From Deroplatys truncata (lineage: Eukaryota; Arthropoda; Insecta; Mantodea; Mantidae), in NCBI GenBank assembly GCA_030765065.1, contig CM060985.1:3286001-3350000 (forward strand): 64,000 nt of DNA, written 5' to 3'. The first letter of the stretch is position 1. The number at the start of each line of letters is the position of its first letter. The position numbers and the translations under genes were made by a program. The notes beneath the pieces are model-generated. The model was not told the DNA's origin. It saw only the letters and a program-made list of their open reading frames with translations, and did not search any database. This document shows positions 1 through 14,046 of this stretch, in pieces.

Positions 1-3000
1 CAATAGAGGTAGCATATGGTCAACATGTCACTTATCACATGCAGATATTGTTACAACTCCCTCCGTACCTACACACCCAGGACATCATGAACAGAGTGCA
101 GCAATACGGGCAGCATATGGTCAACATCTTACTTATCACATGCAGATATTGTTACAATTCCCTCCGTACCTAGACACCCAGGACATCCTGAACAGAGTGC
201 AACAATAGGGGCAGCATATGGTCAACATGTTACTTATCACATGCAGATATTGTTACAACAACTCCCTCCGTACCTACACACACAGGACATCCTGATCAGA
301 GTGCAACAATAGAGGCAGTATATGGTCAACATGTCACTTATCCCATGCAGATATTGTTACAACTCCCTCCGTACGAACACACCCAGGACATCCTGAACAG
401 AGTGCTACAATGGGGGCAGCATATGGTCAACATGTCACTTATCACATGCAGATATTGTTACAACTCCCTCCGTACGAACACACCCAGGACATCCTGAACA
501 GAGTGCAACAATAGAGGCAGCATATGGTCAACATGTTACTTATCACATGCAGATATTGTTACAACTCCCTCCGTACCTACACAACCAGGACATCCTGAAC
601 AGAGTGCAAAAATAGGGGCAGCATACGGTCAACATCTTACTTATCACATGCAGATATTGTTACAACTCACTCCTTACCTACACTTCCAGGACATCCTGAA
701 CAGAGTGCAACAATAGGGGCAGAATATGGTCAACATCTTACTTATCACATGCAGATATTGTTACAAGTCCCTCCGTACCTACACACCCAGGACATCATGA
801 ACAGAGTGCAACAATAGGGGCAGCATATGGTCAACATCTTACTTATCACATGCAGATATTGTTACAACTCCCTCCTTACCTACACACCCAGGACATCCTG
901 GACAGGGTGCAGCAATAGGGGCAGCATATGGTCAACATGCCACTTATCACATGCAGGTATTGTTACAACTCCGTTCTTTGACACCCTGGACAGAGTGCAG
1001 CAATATGGGCAGCATATGGTCAACATGTCACTTATTACATGCAGGTATTGTTACAACTCCGTTCCTTCACACCCTGGACAGAGTGCAGCAATAGGGGCAG
1101 CATATGGTCAACATGTCACTTATCACATGCAGGTATTGTTATAACTCCCTCCGTACCTACACAGCCTGGACAGAGTGCAGCAATAGGGGCAGCATATGGT
1201 CAACATGTCACTTATCACATGCAGGTATTGTTATAACTCCCTCCGTACCTACACACCCTGGACAGAGTGCAGCAATAGGGGCAGCATATGGTCAACATGT
1301 CACTTATCACATGCAGGTATTGTTATAACTCCCTCCGTACCTACACAGCCTGGACATAGTGCAGCAATATGGGCAGCATATGGTCAACATGTCACTTATC
1401 ACATGCAGGTATTGTTACAACTCCCTCCGTACCTACACACCCTGGACAGCGTGCAGCAATAGGGGCAGCATATGGTCAACATGTCACTTATCACATGCAG
1501 GTATTGTTACAACTCCGTTCCTACACACCCTGAACATCCTGGACATAGTGCAGCAATATGGGCAGCATATGGTCAACTTGCCACTTATCACATGCAGGTA
1601 TTGTTACAACACCGTTCCTTCACACCCTGGACAGAGTGCAGCAATATGGGCAGCATATGGTCAAATGCCACTTATCACATGCAGGTATTGTTACAACACC
1701 GTTCCTTCACACCCTGGACAGAGTGCAGCAATATGGGCAGCATATGGTCAATATGCCACTTATCACATGCAGGTATTGTTACAACACCTTCCTTCACACC
1801 CTGGACAGAGTGCAGCAATATGGGCAGCATATGGTCAACATGCTACTTATCACATGCAGGTATTGTTACAACACCTTCCTTCACACCCTGGACAGAGTGC
1901 AGCAATATGGGCAGCATATGGTCAACATGCTACTTATCACATGCAGGTATTGTTACAACACCTTCCTTCACACCCTGGACAGAGTGCAGCAATATGGGCA
2001 GCATATGGTCAACATGCTACTTATCACATGCAGGTATTGTTACAACACCTTCCTTCACACCCTGGACAGAGTGCAGCAATATGGGCAGCATATGGTCAAC
2101 ATGCCACTTATCACATGCAGGTATTGTTACAACACCTTCCTTCACACCCTGGACAGAGTGCAGCAATATGGGCAGCATATGGTCAACATGCCACTTATCA
2201 CATGCAGGTATTGTTACAACACCTTCCTTCACACCCTGGACAGCGTGCAGCAATATGAGCAGCATATGGTCAACATGCCACTTATCACATGCAGGTATTG
2301 TTACAACACCTTCCTTCACACCCTGGACAGAGTGCAGCAATATGGGCAGCATATGGTCAACATGCTACTTATCACATGCAGGTATTGTTACAACACCTTC
2401 CTTCACACCCTGGACAGAGTGCAGCAATATGGGCAGCATATGGTCAATATGCCACTTATCACATGCAGGTATTGTTACAACACCTTCCTTCACACCCTGG
2501 ACAGAGTGCAGCAATATGGGCAGCATATGGTCAACATGCTACTTATCACATGCAGGTATTGTTACAACACCTTCCTTCACACCCTGGACAGAGTGCAGCA
2601 ATATGGGCAGCATATGGTCAATATGCCACTTATCACATGCAGGTATTGTTACAACTCCCTCCGTACTTTCACACCATGGACAGAGTGCAGCATTATGGGC
2701 AGCATATGGTCAATATGCCACTTATCACATGCAGGTATTGTTACAACACCTTCCTTCACACCCTGGACATAGTGCAGCAATATGGGCAGCATATGGTCAA
2801 TATGCCACTTATCACATGCAGGTATTGTTACAACTCCCTCCGTACTTTCACACCATGGACAGAGTGCAGCATTATGGGCAGCATATGGTCAATATGCCAC
2901 TTATCACATGCAGGTATTGTTACAACACCCTCCGTACTTTCACACCATGGACAGAGTGCAGCATTATGGGCAGCATATGGTCAATATGCCACTTATCACA

Positions 3001-3640
3001 TGCAGGTATTGTTACAACACCCTCCGTACTTTCACACCATGGACAGAGTGCAGCATTATGGGCAGCATATGGTCAATATGCCACTTATCACATGCAGGTA
3101 TTGTTACAACACCCTCCGTACTTTCACACCCTGGACATAGTGCAGCAATATGGGCAGCATATGGTCAATATGCCACTTATCACATGCAGGTATTGTTACA
3201 ACTCCCTCCGTACTTTCACACCCTGGACATAGTGCAACAATATGGGCAGCATATGGTCAATATGCCACTTATCACATGCAGGTATTGTTACAACACCTTC
3301 CTTCACACCCTGGACATAGTGCAGCAATATGGGAAACATGCCACTTATCACATGCAGGTATTGTTACAACTCCCTCCGTACTTTCACACCATGGACAGAG
3401 TGCAGCATTATGGGCAGCATATGGTCAATATGCCACTTATCACATGCAGGTATTGTTACAACACCTTCCTTCACACCCTGGACATAGTGCAGCAATATGG
3501 GAAACATGCCACTTATCACATGCAGGTATTGTTACAACTCCCTCCGTACTTTCACACCATGGACAGAGTGCAGCATTATGGGCAGCATATGGTCAACATG
3601 TCACTTATCACATGCAGGTATTGTTACAACTCCGTTCTTT
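1..3640. repeat. Satellite A, first block (87-100 bp units)
   Basis: Tandem array running in from the window edge. Each unit carries TGGTCAACATG, CTTATCACATGCAG and CACCCTGGACAGAGTGCAG. Measured spacings shorten along the array: about 100 bp at the left, 92 bp near 1074-1166 and 87 bp from about 1800 to 2600. The 87-bp units are a multiple of three and stop-free in several frames, so they create open frames of up to 586 codons. I read these as by-products because the units stay open in more than one frame and resemble no protein. Confidence 0.97.
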
Positions 3641-6600
3641 CACACCCTGACATCCTAGAAAGAGTGGAGTAATAGCGGCAGCAAATGGTCAACATGTCAC
3701 TTACCACATGCAGATGTTAAAACTCGTTCCTACACACCCAGGATATCCTGGACAGAGTGCAGTTATAGGGGCAGCAAATGGTTAACATGTCACTTACCAC
3801 ATGCAGATAATGTTAAAATTCTGTTCCTACACACCCAGGATATCCTGGACAGAGTGCAGTTATAGGGGCAGGAAATGGTTAACATGTCACTTACCACATG
3901 CAGATAATGTTAAAATTCTGTTCCTACACACCCAGGATATCCTGGACAGAGTGCAGTTATAGGGGCAGCAAATGGTCAACGTGTCACTTACCACATGCAG
4001 ATAATGTTAAAACTCCGTTCCTACACACCCAGGATATCCTGGACAGAGTGCAGCAATAGGGGCAGCAAATGGTCAACATGTCACTTACCACATGCAGATA
4101 ATGATAAAACTCCGTTCCTACACACCCAGGATATCCTGGACAGAGTGCAGTTATAGGGGCAGCAAATGGTCCACATGTCACTTACCACATGCAGATAATG
4201 TTAAAACTCTGTTCCTACACACCCAGGATATCCTGGACAGAGTGCAGCAAATGGTCAACATGTCACTTACCACATGCAGATAATGTTAAAACTCCGTTCC
4301 TACACACCCAGGATATCCTGGACAGAGTGCAGTTACAGAGTGCAGCAAATGGTCAACATGTCACTTACCACATGCAGATAATGTTAAAACTCTGTTCCTA
4401 CACACCCAGGATATCCTGGACAGAGTGCAGTTACAGGGGCAGCAAATGGTCAACATGTCACTTACCACATGCAGATAATGTTAAAACTCCGTTCCTACAC
4501 ACCCAGGATATCCTGGACAGAGTGCAGTTATAGGGGCAGCAAATGGTCAACATGTCACTTACCACATGCAGATAATGTTAAAACTCTGTTCCTACACACC
4601 CAGGATATCCTGGACAGAGTGCAGCAAATGGTCAACATGTCACTTACCACATGCAGATAATGTTAAAACTCTGTTCCTACACACCCAGGATATCCTGGAC
4701 AGAGTGCAGCAAATGGTCAACATGTCACTTACCACATGCAGATAATGTTAAAACTCTGTTCCTACACACCCAGGATATCCTGGACAGAGTGCAGCAAATG
4801 GTCAACATGTCACTTACCACATGCAGATAATGTTAAAATTCTGTTCCAACACACCCAGGATATCCTGGACAGAGTGCAGCAATGGTCAACATGTCACTTA
4901 CCACATGCAGATAATGTTAAAATTCTGTTCCTACACACCCAGGATATCCTGGACAGAGTGCAGTTACAGGGGCAGCAAATGGTCAACATGTCACTTACCA
5001 CATGCAGATAATGTTAAAATTCTGTTCCAACACACCCAGGATATCCTGGACAGAGTGCAGTTACAGGGGCAGCAAATGGTCAACATGTCACTTACCACAT
5101 GCAGATAATGTTAAAATTCTGTTCCAACACACCCAGGATATCCTGGACAGAGTGCAGTTACAGGGGCAGCAAATGGTCAACATGTCACTTACCACATGCA
5201 GATAATGTTAAAACTCCGTTCCTACACACCCAGGATATCCTGGACAGAGTGCAGTTACAGAGTGCAGCAAATGGTCAACATGTCACTTACCACATGCAGA
5301 TAATGTTAAAATTCTGTTCCTACACACCCAGGATATCCTGGACAGAGTGCAGTTATAGGGGCAGCAAATGGTCAACGTGTCACTTACCACATGCAGATAA
5401 TGTTAAAACTCCGTTCCTACACACCCAGGATATCCTGGACAGAGTGCAGCAATAGGGGCAGCAAATGGTCAACATGTCACTTACCACATGCAGATAATGA
5501 TAAAACTCCGTTCCTACACACCCAGGATATCCTGGACAGAGTGCAGTTATAGGGGCAGCAAATGGTCCACATGTCACTTACCACATGCAGATAATGTTAA
5601 AACTCTGTTCCTACACACCCAGGATATCCTGGACAGAGTGCAGCAAATGGTCAACATGTCACTTACCACATGCAGATAATGTTAAAACTCCGTTCCTACA
5701 CACCCAGGATATCCTGGACAGAGTGCAGTTACAGAGTGCAGCAAATGGTCAACATGTCACTTACCACATGCAGATAATGTTAAAACTCTGTTCCTACACA
5801 CCCAGGATATCCTGGACAGAGTGCAGTTACAGGGGCAGCAAATGGTCAACATGTCACTTACCACATGCAGATAATGTTAAAACTCCGTTCCTACACACCC
5901 AGGATATCCTGGACAGAGTGCAGTTATAGGGGCAGCAAATGGTCAACATGTCACTTACCACATGCAGATAATGTTAAAACTCTGTTCCTAGACACCCAGG
6001 ATATCCTGGACAGAGTGCAGCAAATGGTCAACATGTCACTTACCACATGCAGATAATGTTAAAACTCTGTTCCTACACACCCAGGATATCCTGGACAGAG
6101 TGCAGCAAATGGTCAACATGTCACTTACCACATGCAGATAATGTTAAAACTCTGTTCCTACACACCCAGGATATCCTGGACAGAGTGCAGCAAATGGTCA
6201 ACATGTCACTTACCACATGCAGATAATGTTAAAACTCTGTTCCTACACACCCAGGATATCCTGGACAGAGTGCAGCAAATGGTCAACATGTCACTTACCA
6301 CATGCAGATAATGTTAAAACTCCGTTCCTACACACCCAGGATATCCTGGACAGAGTGCAGTTACAGAGTGCAGCAAATGGTCAACATGTCACTTACCACA
6401 TGCAGATAATGTTAAAACTCTGTTCCTACACACCCAGGATATCCTGGACAGAGTGCAGCAAATGGTCAACATGTCACTTACCACATGCAGATAATGTTAA
6501 AACTCCGTTCCTACACACCCAGGATATCCTGGACAGAGTGCAGCAAATGGTCAACATGTCACTTACCACATGCAGATAATGTTAAAATTCTGTTCCAACA

Positions 6601-9250
6601 CACCCAGGATATCCTGGACAGAGTGCAGTTACAGGGGCAGCAAATGGTCAACATGTCACTTACCACATGCAGATAATGTTAAAATTCTGTTCCAACACAC
6701 CCAGGATATCCTGGACAGAGTGCAGTTATAGGGGCAGCAAATGGTCAACATGTCACTTACCACATGCAGATAATGTTAAAACTCCGTTCCTACACACCCA
6801 GGATATCCTGGACAGAGTGCAGCAATAGGGGCAGCAAATGGTCAACATGTCACTTACCACATGCAGATAATGTTAAAATTCTGTTCCTACACACCCAGGA
6901 TATCCTGGACAGAGTGCAGCAATGGTCAACATGTCACTTACCACATGCAGATAATGTTAAAACTCTGTTCCTACACACCCAGGATATCCTGGACAGAGTG
7001 CAGCAAATGGTCAACATGTCACTTACCACATGCAGATAATGTTAAAACTCTGTTCCTACACACCCAGGATATCCTGGACAGAGTGCAGCAAATGGTCAAC
7101 ATGTCACTTACCCCATGCAGATAATGTTAAAACTCTGTTCCTACACACCCAGGATATCCTGGACAGAGTGCAGCAAATGGTCAACATGTCACTTACCACA
7201 TGCAGATAATGTTAAAATTCTGTTCCTACACACCCAGGATATCCTGGACAGAGTGCAGTTACAGGGGCAGCAAATGGTCAACATGTCACTTACCACATGC
7301 AGATAATGTTAAAATTCTGTTCCAACACACCCAGGATATCCTGGACAGAGTGCAGTTACAGGGGCAGCAAATGGTCAACATGTCACTTACCACATGCAGA
7401 TAATGTTAAAATTCTGTTCCAACACACCCAGGATATCCTGGACAGAGTGCAGTTACAGGGGCAGCAAATGGTCAACATGTCACTTACCACATGCAGATAA
7501 TGTTAAAATTCTGTTCCAACACACCCAGGATATCCTGGACAGAGTGCAGTTACAGGGGCAGCAAATGGTCAACATGTCACTTACCACATGTAGATAATTT
7601 TAAAATTCTATTCCTACACACCCAGGATATCCTGGACAGAGTGCAGTTATAGGGGCAGGAAATGGTTAACATGTCACTTACCACATGCAGATAATGTTAA
7701 AATTCTGTTCCTACACACCCAGGATATCCTGGACAGAGTGCAGTTATAGGGGCAGCAAATGGTCAACGTGTCACTTACCACATGCAGATAATGTTAAAAC
7801 TCCGTTCCTACACACCCAGGATATCCTGGACAGAGTGCAGCAATAGGGGCAGCAAATGGTCAACATGTCACTTACCACATGCAGATAATGATAAAACTCC
7901 GTTCCTACACACCCAGGATATCCTGGACAGAGTGCAGTTATAGGGGCAGCAAATGGTCCACATGTCACTTACCACATGCAGATAATGTTAAAACTCTGTT
8001 CCTACACACCCAGGATATCCTGGACAGAGTGCAGCAAATGGTCAACATGTCACTTACCACATGCAGATAATGTTAAAACTCCGTTCCTACACACCCAGGA
8101 TATCCTGGACAGAGTGCAGTTACAGAGTGCAGCAAATGGTCAACATGTCACTTACCACATGCAGATAATGTTAAAATTCTGTTCCAACACACCCAGGATA
8201 TCCTGGACAGAGTGCAGTTACAGGGGCAGCAAATGGTCAACATGTCACTTACCACATGCAGATAATGTTAAAATTCTGTTCCAACACACCCAGGATATCC
8301 TGGACAGAGTGCAGCAATAGGGGCAGCAAATGGTCAACATGTCACTTACCACATGCAGATAATGTTAAAATTCTGTTCCAACACACCCAGGATATCCTGG
8401 ACAGAGTGCAGCAATAGGGGCAGCAAATGGTCAACATGTCACTTACCACATGCAGATAATGTTAAAATTCTGTTCCTACACACCCAGGATATCCTGGACA
8501 GAGTGCAGTTACAGGGGCAGCAAATGGTCAACATGTCACTTACCACATGCAGATAATGTTAAAATTCTGTTCCAACACACCCAGGATATCCTGGACAGAG
8601 TGCAGTTACAGGGGCAGCAAATGGTCAACATGTCACTTACCACATGCAGATAATGTTAAAATTCTGTTCCAACACACCCAGGATATCCTGGACAGAGTGC
8701 AGTTACAGGGGCAGCAAATGGTCAACATGTCACTTACCACATGCAGATAATGTTAAAATTCTGTTCCAACACACCCAGGATATCCTGGACAGAGTGCAGT
8801 TACAGAGTGCAGCAAATGGTCAACATGTCACTTACCACATGCAGATAATGTTAAAATTCTGTTCCTACACACCCAGGATATCCTGGACAGAGTGCAGTTA
8901 CAGGGGCAGCATATGGGCAACATGTCACTTACCACATGCAGATAATGTTAAAATTCTGTTCCTACATACCCAGGATATCCTGGACAGAGTGCAGTTACAG
9001 GGGCAGCAAATGGTCAACATGTCACTTACCACATGCAGATAATGTTAAAATTCTGTTCCTACACACCCAGGATATCCTGGACAGAGTGCAGTTACAGGGG
9101 CAGCAAATGGGCAACATGTCACTTACCACATGCAGATAATGTTAAAATTCTGTTCCAACACACCCAGGATATCCTGGACAGAGTGCAGTTATAGGGGCAG
9201 CATATGGGCAACATGTCACTTACCACATGCAGATAATGTAAAAATTAATT
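3641..9250. repeat. Satellite B, first block (97-bp units with 85-bp variants)
   Basis: Tandem array related to satellite A but distinguished by CTTACCACATGCAGATAATG, CCCAGGATATCCTGGACAG and GGCAGCAAATGG. The usual spacing is 97 bp; shorter units lack the stretch around TTATAGGGG. Multi-unit blocks recur: the diagnostic variant AACGTGTC occurs at 3978, 5374 and 7765 with the same following units, showing duplication of blocks inside the array (offsets 1396 and 3787). Confidence 0.97.
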
Positions 9251-11830
9251 CCTACACACCCAGGATATCCTGGACAGAGTGCAGCAATAGGGGCAGCATA
9301 TGGTCAACAAGCCACTTATCACATGCAGGTATTGTTACAACTCCGTTCCTACACACCCTGGACAGAGTGCAGCAATATGAGCAGCATATGGTCAACATGC
9401 CACTTATCACATGCAGGAATTCTTACAATTCCCTCCGTACCTACACACCCTGGACATAGTGCAGCAATATGAGCAGCAAATGGTCAACATGTCACTTATC
9501 ACATGCAGGTACTGCTAGAACTCCGTACCTACACACCCTGGACATAGTGCAGCAATATGAGCAGCAAATGGTCAACATGTCACTTATCACATGCAGGACT
9601 GCTACAACTCCGTACCTACACACCCTGGACATAGTGCAGCAATATGAGCAGCAAATGGTCAACATGTCACTTATCACATGCAGGACTGCTACAACTCCGT
9701 ACCTACACACCCTGGACATAGTGCAGCAATATGAGCAGCAAATGGTCAACATGTCACTTATCACATGCAGGTACTGCTAGAACTCCGTACCTACACACCC
9801 TGGACATAGTGCAGCAATATGAGCAGCATATGGTCAACATGCCACTTATCACATGCAGGAATTCTTACAATTCCCTCCGTACCTACACACCCTGGACATA
9901 GTGCAGCAATATGAGCAGCAAATGGTCAACATGTCACTTATCACATGCAGGTACTGCTAGAACTCCGTACCTACACACCCTGGACATAGTGCAGCAATAT
10001 GAGCAGCAAATGGTCAACATGTCACTTATCACATGCAGGACTGCTACAACTCCGTACCTACACACCCTGGACATAGTGCAGCAATATGAGCAGCAAATGG
10101 TCAACATGTCACTTATCACATGCAGGACTGCTACAACTCCGTACCTACACACCCTGGACATAGTGCAGCAATATGAGCAGCAAATGGTCAACATGTCACT
10201 TATCACATGCAGGACTGCTACAACTCCGTACCTACACACCCTGGACATAGTGCAGCAATGTGAGCAGCATATGGTCAACATGCTACTTATCACATGCAGG
10301 TATTGTTACAACTCCATTCCTTCACACCCTGGACAGAGTGCAGCAATAGGGGCAGCATATGGTCAACATGTCACTTATCACATGCAGGTATTGTTACAAC
10401 TCCATTCCTTCACACCCTGGACAGAGTGCAGCAATAGGGGCAGCATATGGTCAACAAGCCACTTATCACATGCAGGTATTGTTACAACTCCGTTCCTACA
10501 CACCCTGGACAGAGTGCAGCAATATGAGCAGCATATGGTCAACATGCTACTTATCACATGCAGGTATTGTTACAACTCCATTCCTTCACACCCTGGACAG
10601 AGTGCAGCAATAGGGGCAGCATATGGTCAACAAGCCACTTATCACATGCAGGTATTGTTACAACTCCGTTCCTACACACCCTGGACAGAGTGCAGCAATA
10701 TGAGCAGCATATGGTCAACATGCTACTTATCACATGCAGGTATTGTTACAACTCCATTCCTTCACACCCTGGACAGAGTGCAGCAATAGGGGCAGCATAT
10801 GGTCAACAAGCCACTTATCACATGCAGGTATTGTTACAACTCCGTTCCTACACACCCTGGACAGAGTGCAGCAATATGAGCAGCAAATGGTCAACATGTC
10901 ACTTATCACATGCAGGTATTGCTACAACTCCGTACCTACACACCCTGGACATAGTGCAGCAATATGAGCAGCATATGGTCAACAAGCCACTTATCACATG
11001 CAGGTATTGCTACAACTCCGTACCTACACACCCTGGACATAGTGCAGCAATATGAGCAGCAAATGGTCAACATGTCACTTATCACATGCAGGACTGCTAC
11101 AACTCCGTACCTACACACCCTGGACATAGTGCAGCAATGTGAGCAGCATATGGTCAACATGCTACTTATCACATGCAGGTATTGTTACAACTCCATTCCT
11201 TCACACCCTGGACATAGTGCAGCAATATGAGCAGCATATGGTCAACATGTCACTTATCACATGCAGGACTGCTACAACTCCGTACCTACACACCCTGGAC
11301 ATAGTGCAGCAATATGAGCAGCAAATGGTCAACATGTCACTTATCACATGCAGGACTGCTACAACTCCGTACCTACACACCCTGGACAGAGTGCAGCAAT
11401 AGGGGCAGCATATGGTCAACATGTCACTTATCACATGCAGGTATTGTTACAACTCCCTCCGTACCTACACACCCAGGACAGAGTGCAGCAATAGGGGCAG
11501 CATATGGTCAACATGCCACTTATCACATGCAGGTATTGTTACAACTCCCTCCGTACCTACACACCCAGGACAGAGTGCAGCAATAGGGGCAGCATATGGT
11601 CAACATGCCACTTATCACATGCAGGTATTGTTACAACTCCCTCCGTACCTACACACCCTGGACAGAGTGCAGTAATAGGGGCAGCATATGGTCAACATGC
11701 CACTTATCACATGCAGGTATTGTTACAACTCCCTCCGTACCTACACACCCTGGACAGAGTGCAGTAATAGGAGCAGCATATGGTAAACATGTCACTTATC
11801 ACATGCAGGTATTGTTACAACTCCGTTCTT
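9251..11830. repeat. Satellite A, second block
   Basis: Return to A-type units (CTTATCACATGCAG, CACCCTGGACATAGTGCAG) after one transition unit near 9240-9300. A subtype with GCAGGACTGCTACAACTCCG is repeated in runs. A 442-bp shift relates the segment near 9415 to that near 9857; both carry the same AGGAATTCTTACAATTCC variant. Later units (11400-11830) resemble the 92-bp type of the first block. Confidence 0.95.
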
Positions 11831-13262
11831 TTACACCCTGACATCCTAGAAAGAGTGGAGTAATAGGGGCAGCAAATGGTCAACAGGTCACTTACCACAT
11901 GCAGATATTGTTAAAACTCCGTTCCTACACACCCTGGACATCCTGGATAGAGTGCAGCAATAGGGGCAGCAAATGGTCAACATGTCACTTACCACATGCA
12001 GATAATGTTAAAATTCTGTTCCTACACACCCAGGATATCCTGGACAGAGTGCAGTTACAGAGTGCAGCAAATGGTCAACATGTCACTTACCACATGCAGA
12101 TAATGATAAAACTCCATTCCTACACACCCAGGATATCCTGGACAGAGTGCAGTTATAGGGGCAGCAAATGGTCCACATGTCACTTACCACATGCAGATAA
12201 TGTTAAAACTCTGTTCCTACACACCCAGGATATCCTGGACAGAGTGCAGCAAATGGTCAACATGTCACTTACCACATGCAGATAATGTTAAAATTCCGTT
12301 CCTACACACCCAGGATATCCTGGACAGAGTGCAGTTACAGGGGCAGCAAATGGTCAACATGTCACTTACCACATGCAGATATTGTTAAAATTCTGTTCCT
12401 ACACACCCAGGATATCCTGGACAGAGTGCAGTTACAGGAGCAGCAAATGGTCAACATGTCACTTACCACATGCAGATAATGTTAAAATTCTGTTCCAACA
12501 CACCCAGGATATCTTGGACAGAGTGCAGTTACAGGGGCAGCAAATGGTCAACATGTCACTTACCACATGCAGATAATGTTAAAATTCTGTTCCAACACAC
12601 CCAGGATATCCTGGACAGAGTGCAGTTACAGGGGCAGCAAATGGTCAACATGTCACTTACCACATGCAGATAATGTTAAAATTCTGTTCCTACACACCCA
12701 GGATATCCTGGACAGAAAGCAGTTACAGGGGCAGCAAATGGTCAACATGTCACTTACCACATGCAGATAATGTTAAAATTCTGTTCCTACACACCCAGGA
12801 TATCCTGGACAGAGTGCAGTTACAGGGGCAGCAAATGGTCAACATGTCACTTACCACATGCAGATAATGTTAAAATTCTGTTCCTACACACCCAGGATAT
12901 CCTGGACAGAGTGCAGTTACAGGAGCAGCAAATGGTTAACATGTCACTTACCACATGCAGATAATGTTAAAATTCTGTTCCTACACACCCAGGATATCCT
13001 GGACAGAGTGCAGTTACAGGAGCAGCAAATGGTCAACATGTCACTTACCACATGCAGATAATGTTAAAATTCTGTTCCTACACACCCAGGATATCCTGGA
13101 CAGAATGCAGTTACAGGGGCAGCAAATGGTCAACATGTCACTTACCACATGCAGATAATGTTAAAATTCTGTTCCTACACACCCAGGATATCCTGGACAG
13201 AATGCAGTTACAGGGGCAGCATATGGGCAACATATCACTTACCACATGCAGATATTGTCACA
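11831..13262. repeat. Satellite B, second block
   Basis: B-type 97-bp units again. The A-to-B switch uses the same odd junction unit (ACATCCTAGAAAGAGTGGAG) seen at about 3649-3670. The last unit near 13247 decays into ACAACAGGACAGCACTAAG, after which the DNA is unique. Confidence 0.95.
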
Positions 13263-13876
13263 ACAGGACAGCACTAAGTGGGACAGATTGCAAATCCACC
13301 AGGACAAAAGTAATTTTTCAGACTTCGTCAGAAATAAATTTTTTTTCTTGAATGCTATTAAGGGTTGTTAAGACCTCTACACCCAGGACACATGTGATTT
13401 GGCCAGATGTGAACTGTTTAGCCAGTAAATGGAGAGGGAACAAGAACAGGGCAAGCAATTTCCTTTAATATGACCACTTGTCAAAGAAGGTCTCCGAAGA
13501 AAATGTTTGTGTTGTAATGGAGTATTGTGTTCCATTTTAATTTGAGCTATGAGATCTATTTGATATCTGAGGATGATGGTAACCGGTGTACAAGTGTTTA
13601 GTTTGCCCATATTGTTTTTATATATTCAATGAAATTCTGTTTTAACATTTATAACTTTCAATTTTTTAATTTCTTGTTAATTTAATATATCCAGAGGATG
13701 TTACTATTGTATAAAGGTATACAGAATTGTTATTATTAATCCATACAGTAAGTATTCACTATTTAAGTGCTCAAGGAAAACTTGAGTTCACTACTGAGTA
13801 GGAACTTGATGTGGTCTGGAGAACTAATTAGTAACTACAGGTTGTTCATTTCTCCTTGACAATATCTTAAATGTTT
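13263..13876. other. AT-rich unique stretch, no gene seen
   Basis: The only open frame of note (13377-13610, minus) is short and resembles no family I recognise. Confidence 0.6.
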
Positions 13877-14034
13877 TTATTTAAAGGTGAGTCGGAATTG
13901 TAACACTAACATCACTTAAGTTTACTCACTTAACATGTTTCGGGAAACCGTTGTTCCCATTCTCAGAAGGTTAACTCGACCTAAAATTCAATACACATTA
14001 CTGTTTCTAGCTTCTTTTCATTACAATATCAACG
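13877..14034. mobile_element. Miniature Penelope-derived insertion
   Basis: A 158-bp insertion flanked by a 12-bp direct repeat TCTTAAATGTTT at 13865-13876 and 14035-14046. The left part (13877 to about 13983) is nearly identical to the 3' tail of the truncated Penelope-like element at 36415-36520, in minus orientation, including its hammerhead-like core. The right part (about 13985-14034), in plus orientation, ends in ATATCAACG exactly as the insertion at 47923-48049 does. It has no coding capacity. Similarity and the direct repeats are seen; mobilisation by a Penelope enzyme is inferred. Confidence 0.8.
13925..13976 (-). ncRNA. Hammerhead ribozyme-like motif (altered core)
   Basis: On the minus strand the order is CUGAGAA, stem II (GGGAA paired with UUCCC), GAAAC, a minimal stem III and GUU. 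The core box differs from the CUGANGA consensus at the G position, so this copy is probably inactive or weak. It matches the better copy at 36462-36512. Penelope-like elements are known to carry hammerhead motifs in their terminal repeats. Confidence 0.55.
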
Positions 14035-14046
14035 TCTTAAATGTTT

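Noticed and set aside
1472-3232. A 586-codon ORF and several overlapping ones in satellite A
   Set aside because: Caused by 87-bp stop-free units; more than one frame is open and the residues resemble no protein.
1-13262. CRISPR-like regularly spaced repeats
   Set aside because: Units are head-to-tail copies without unique spacers, and the setting is eukaryotic.
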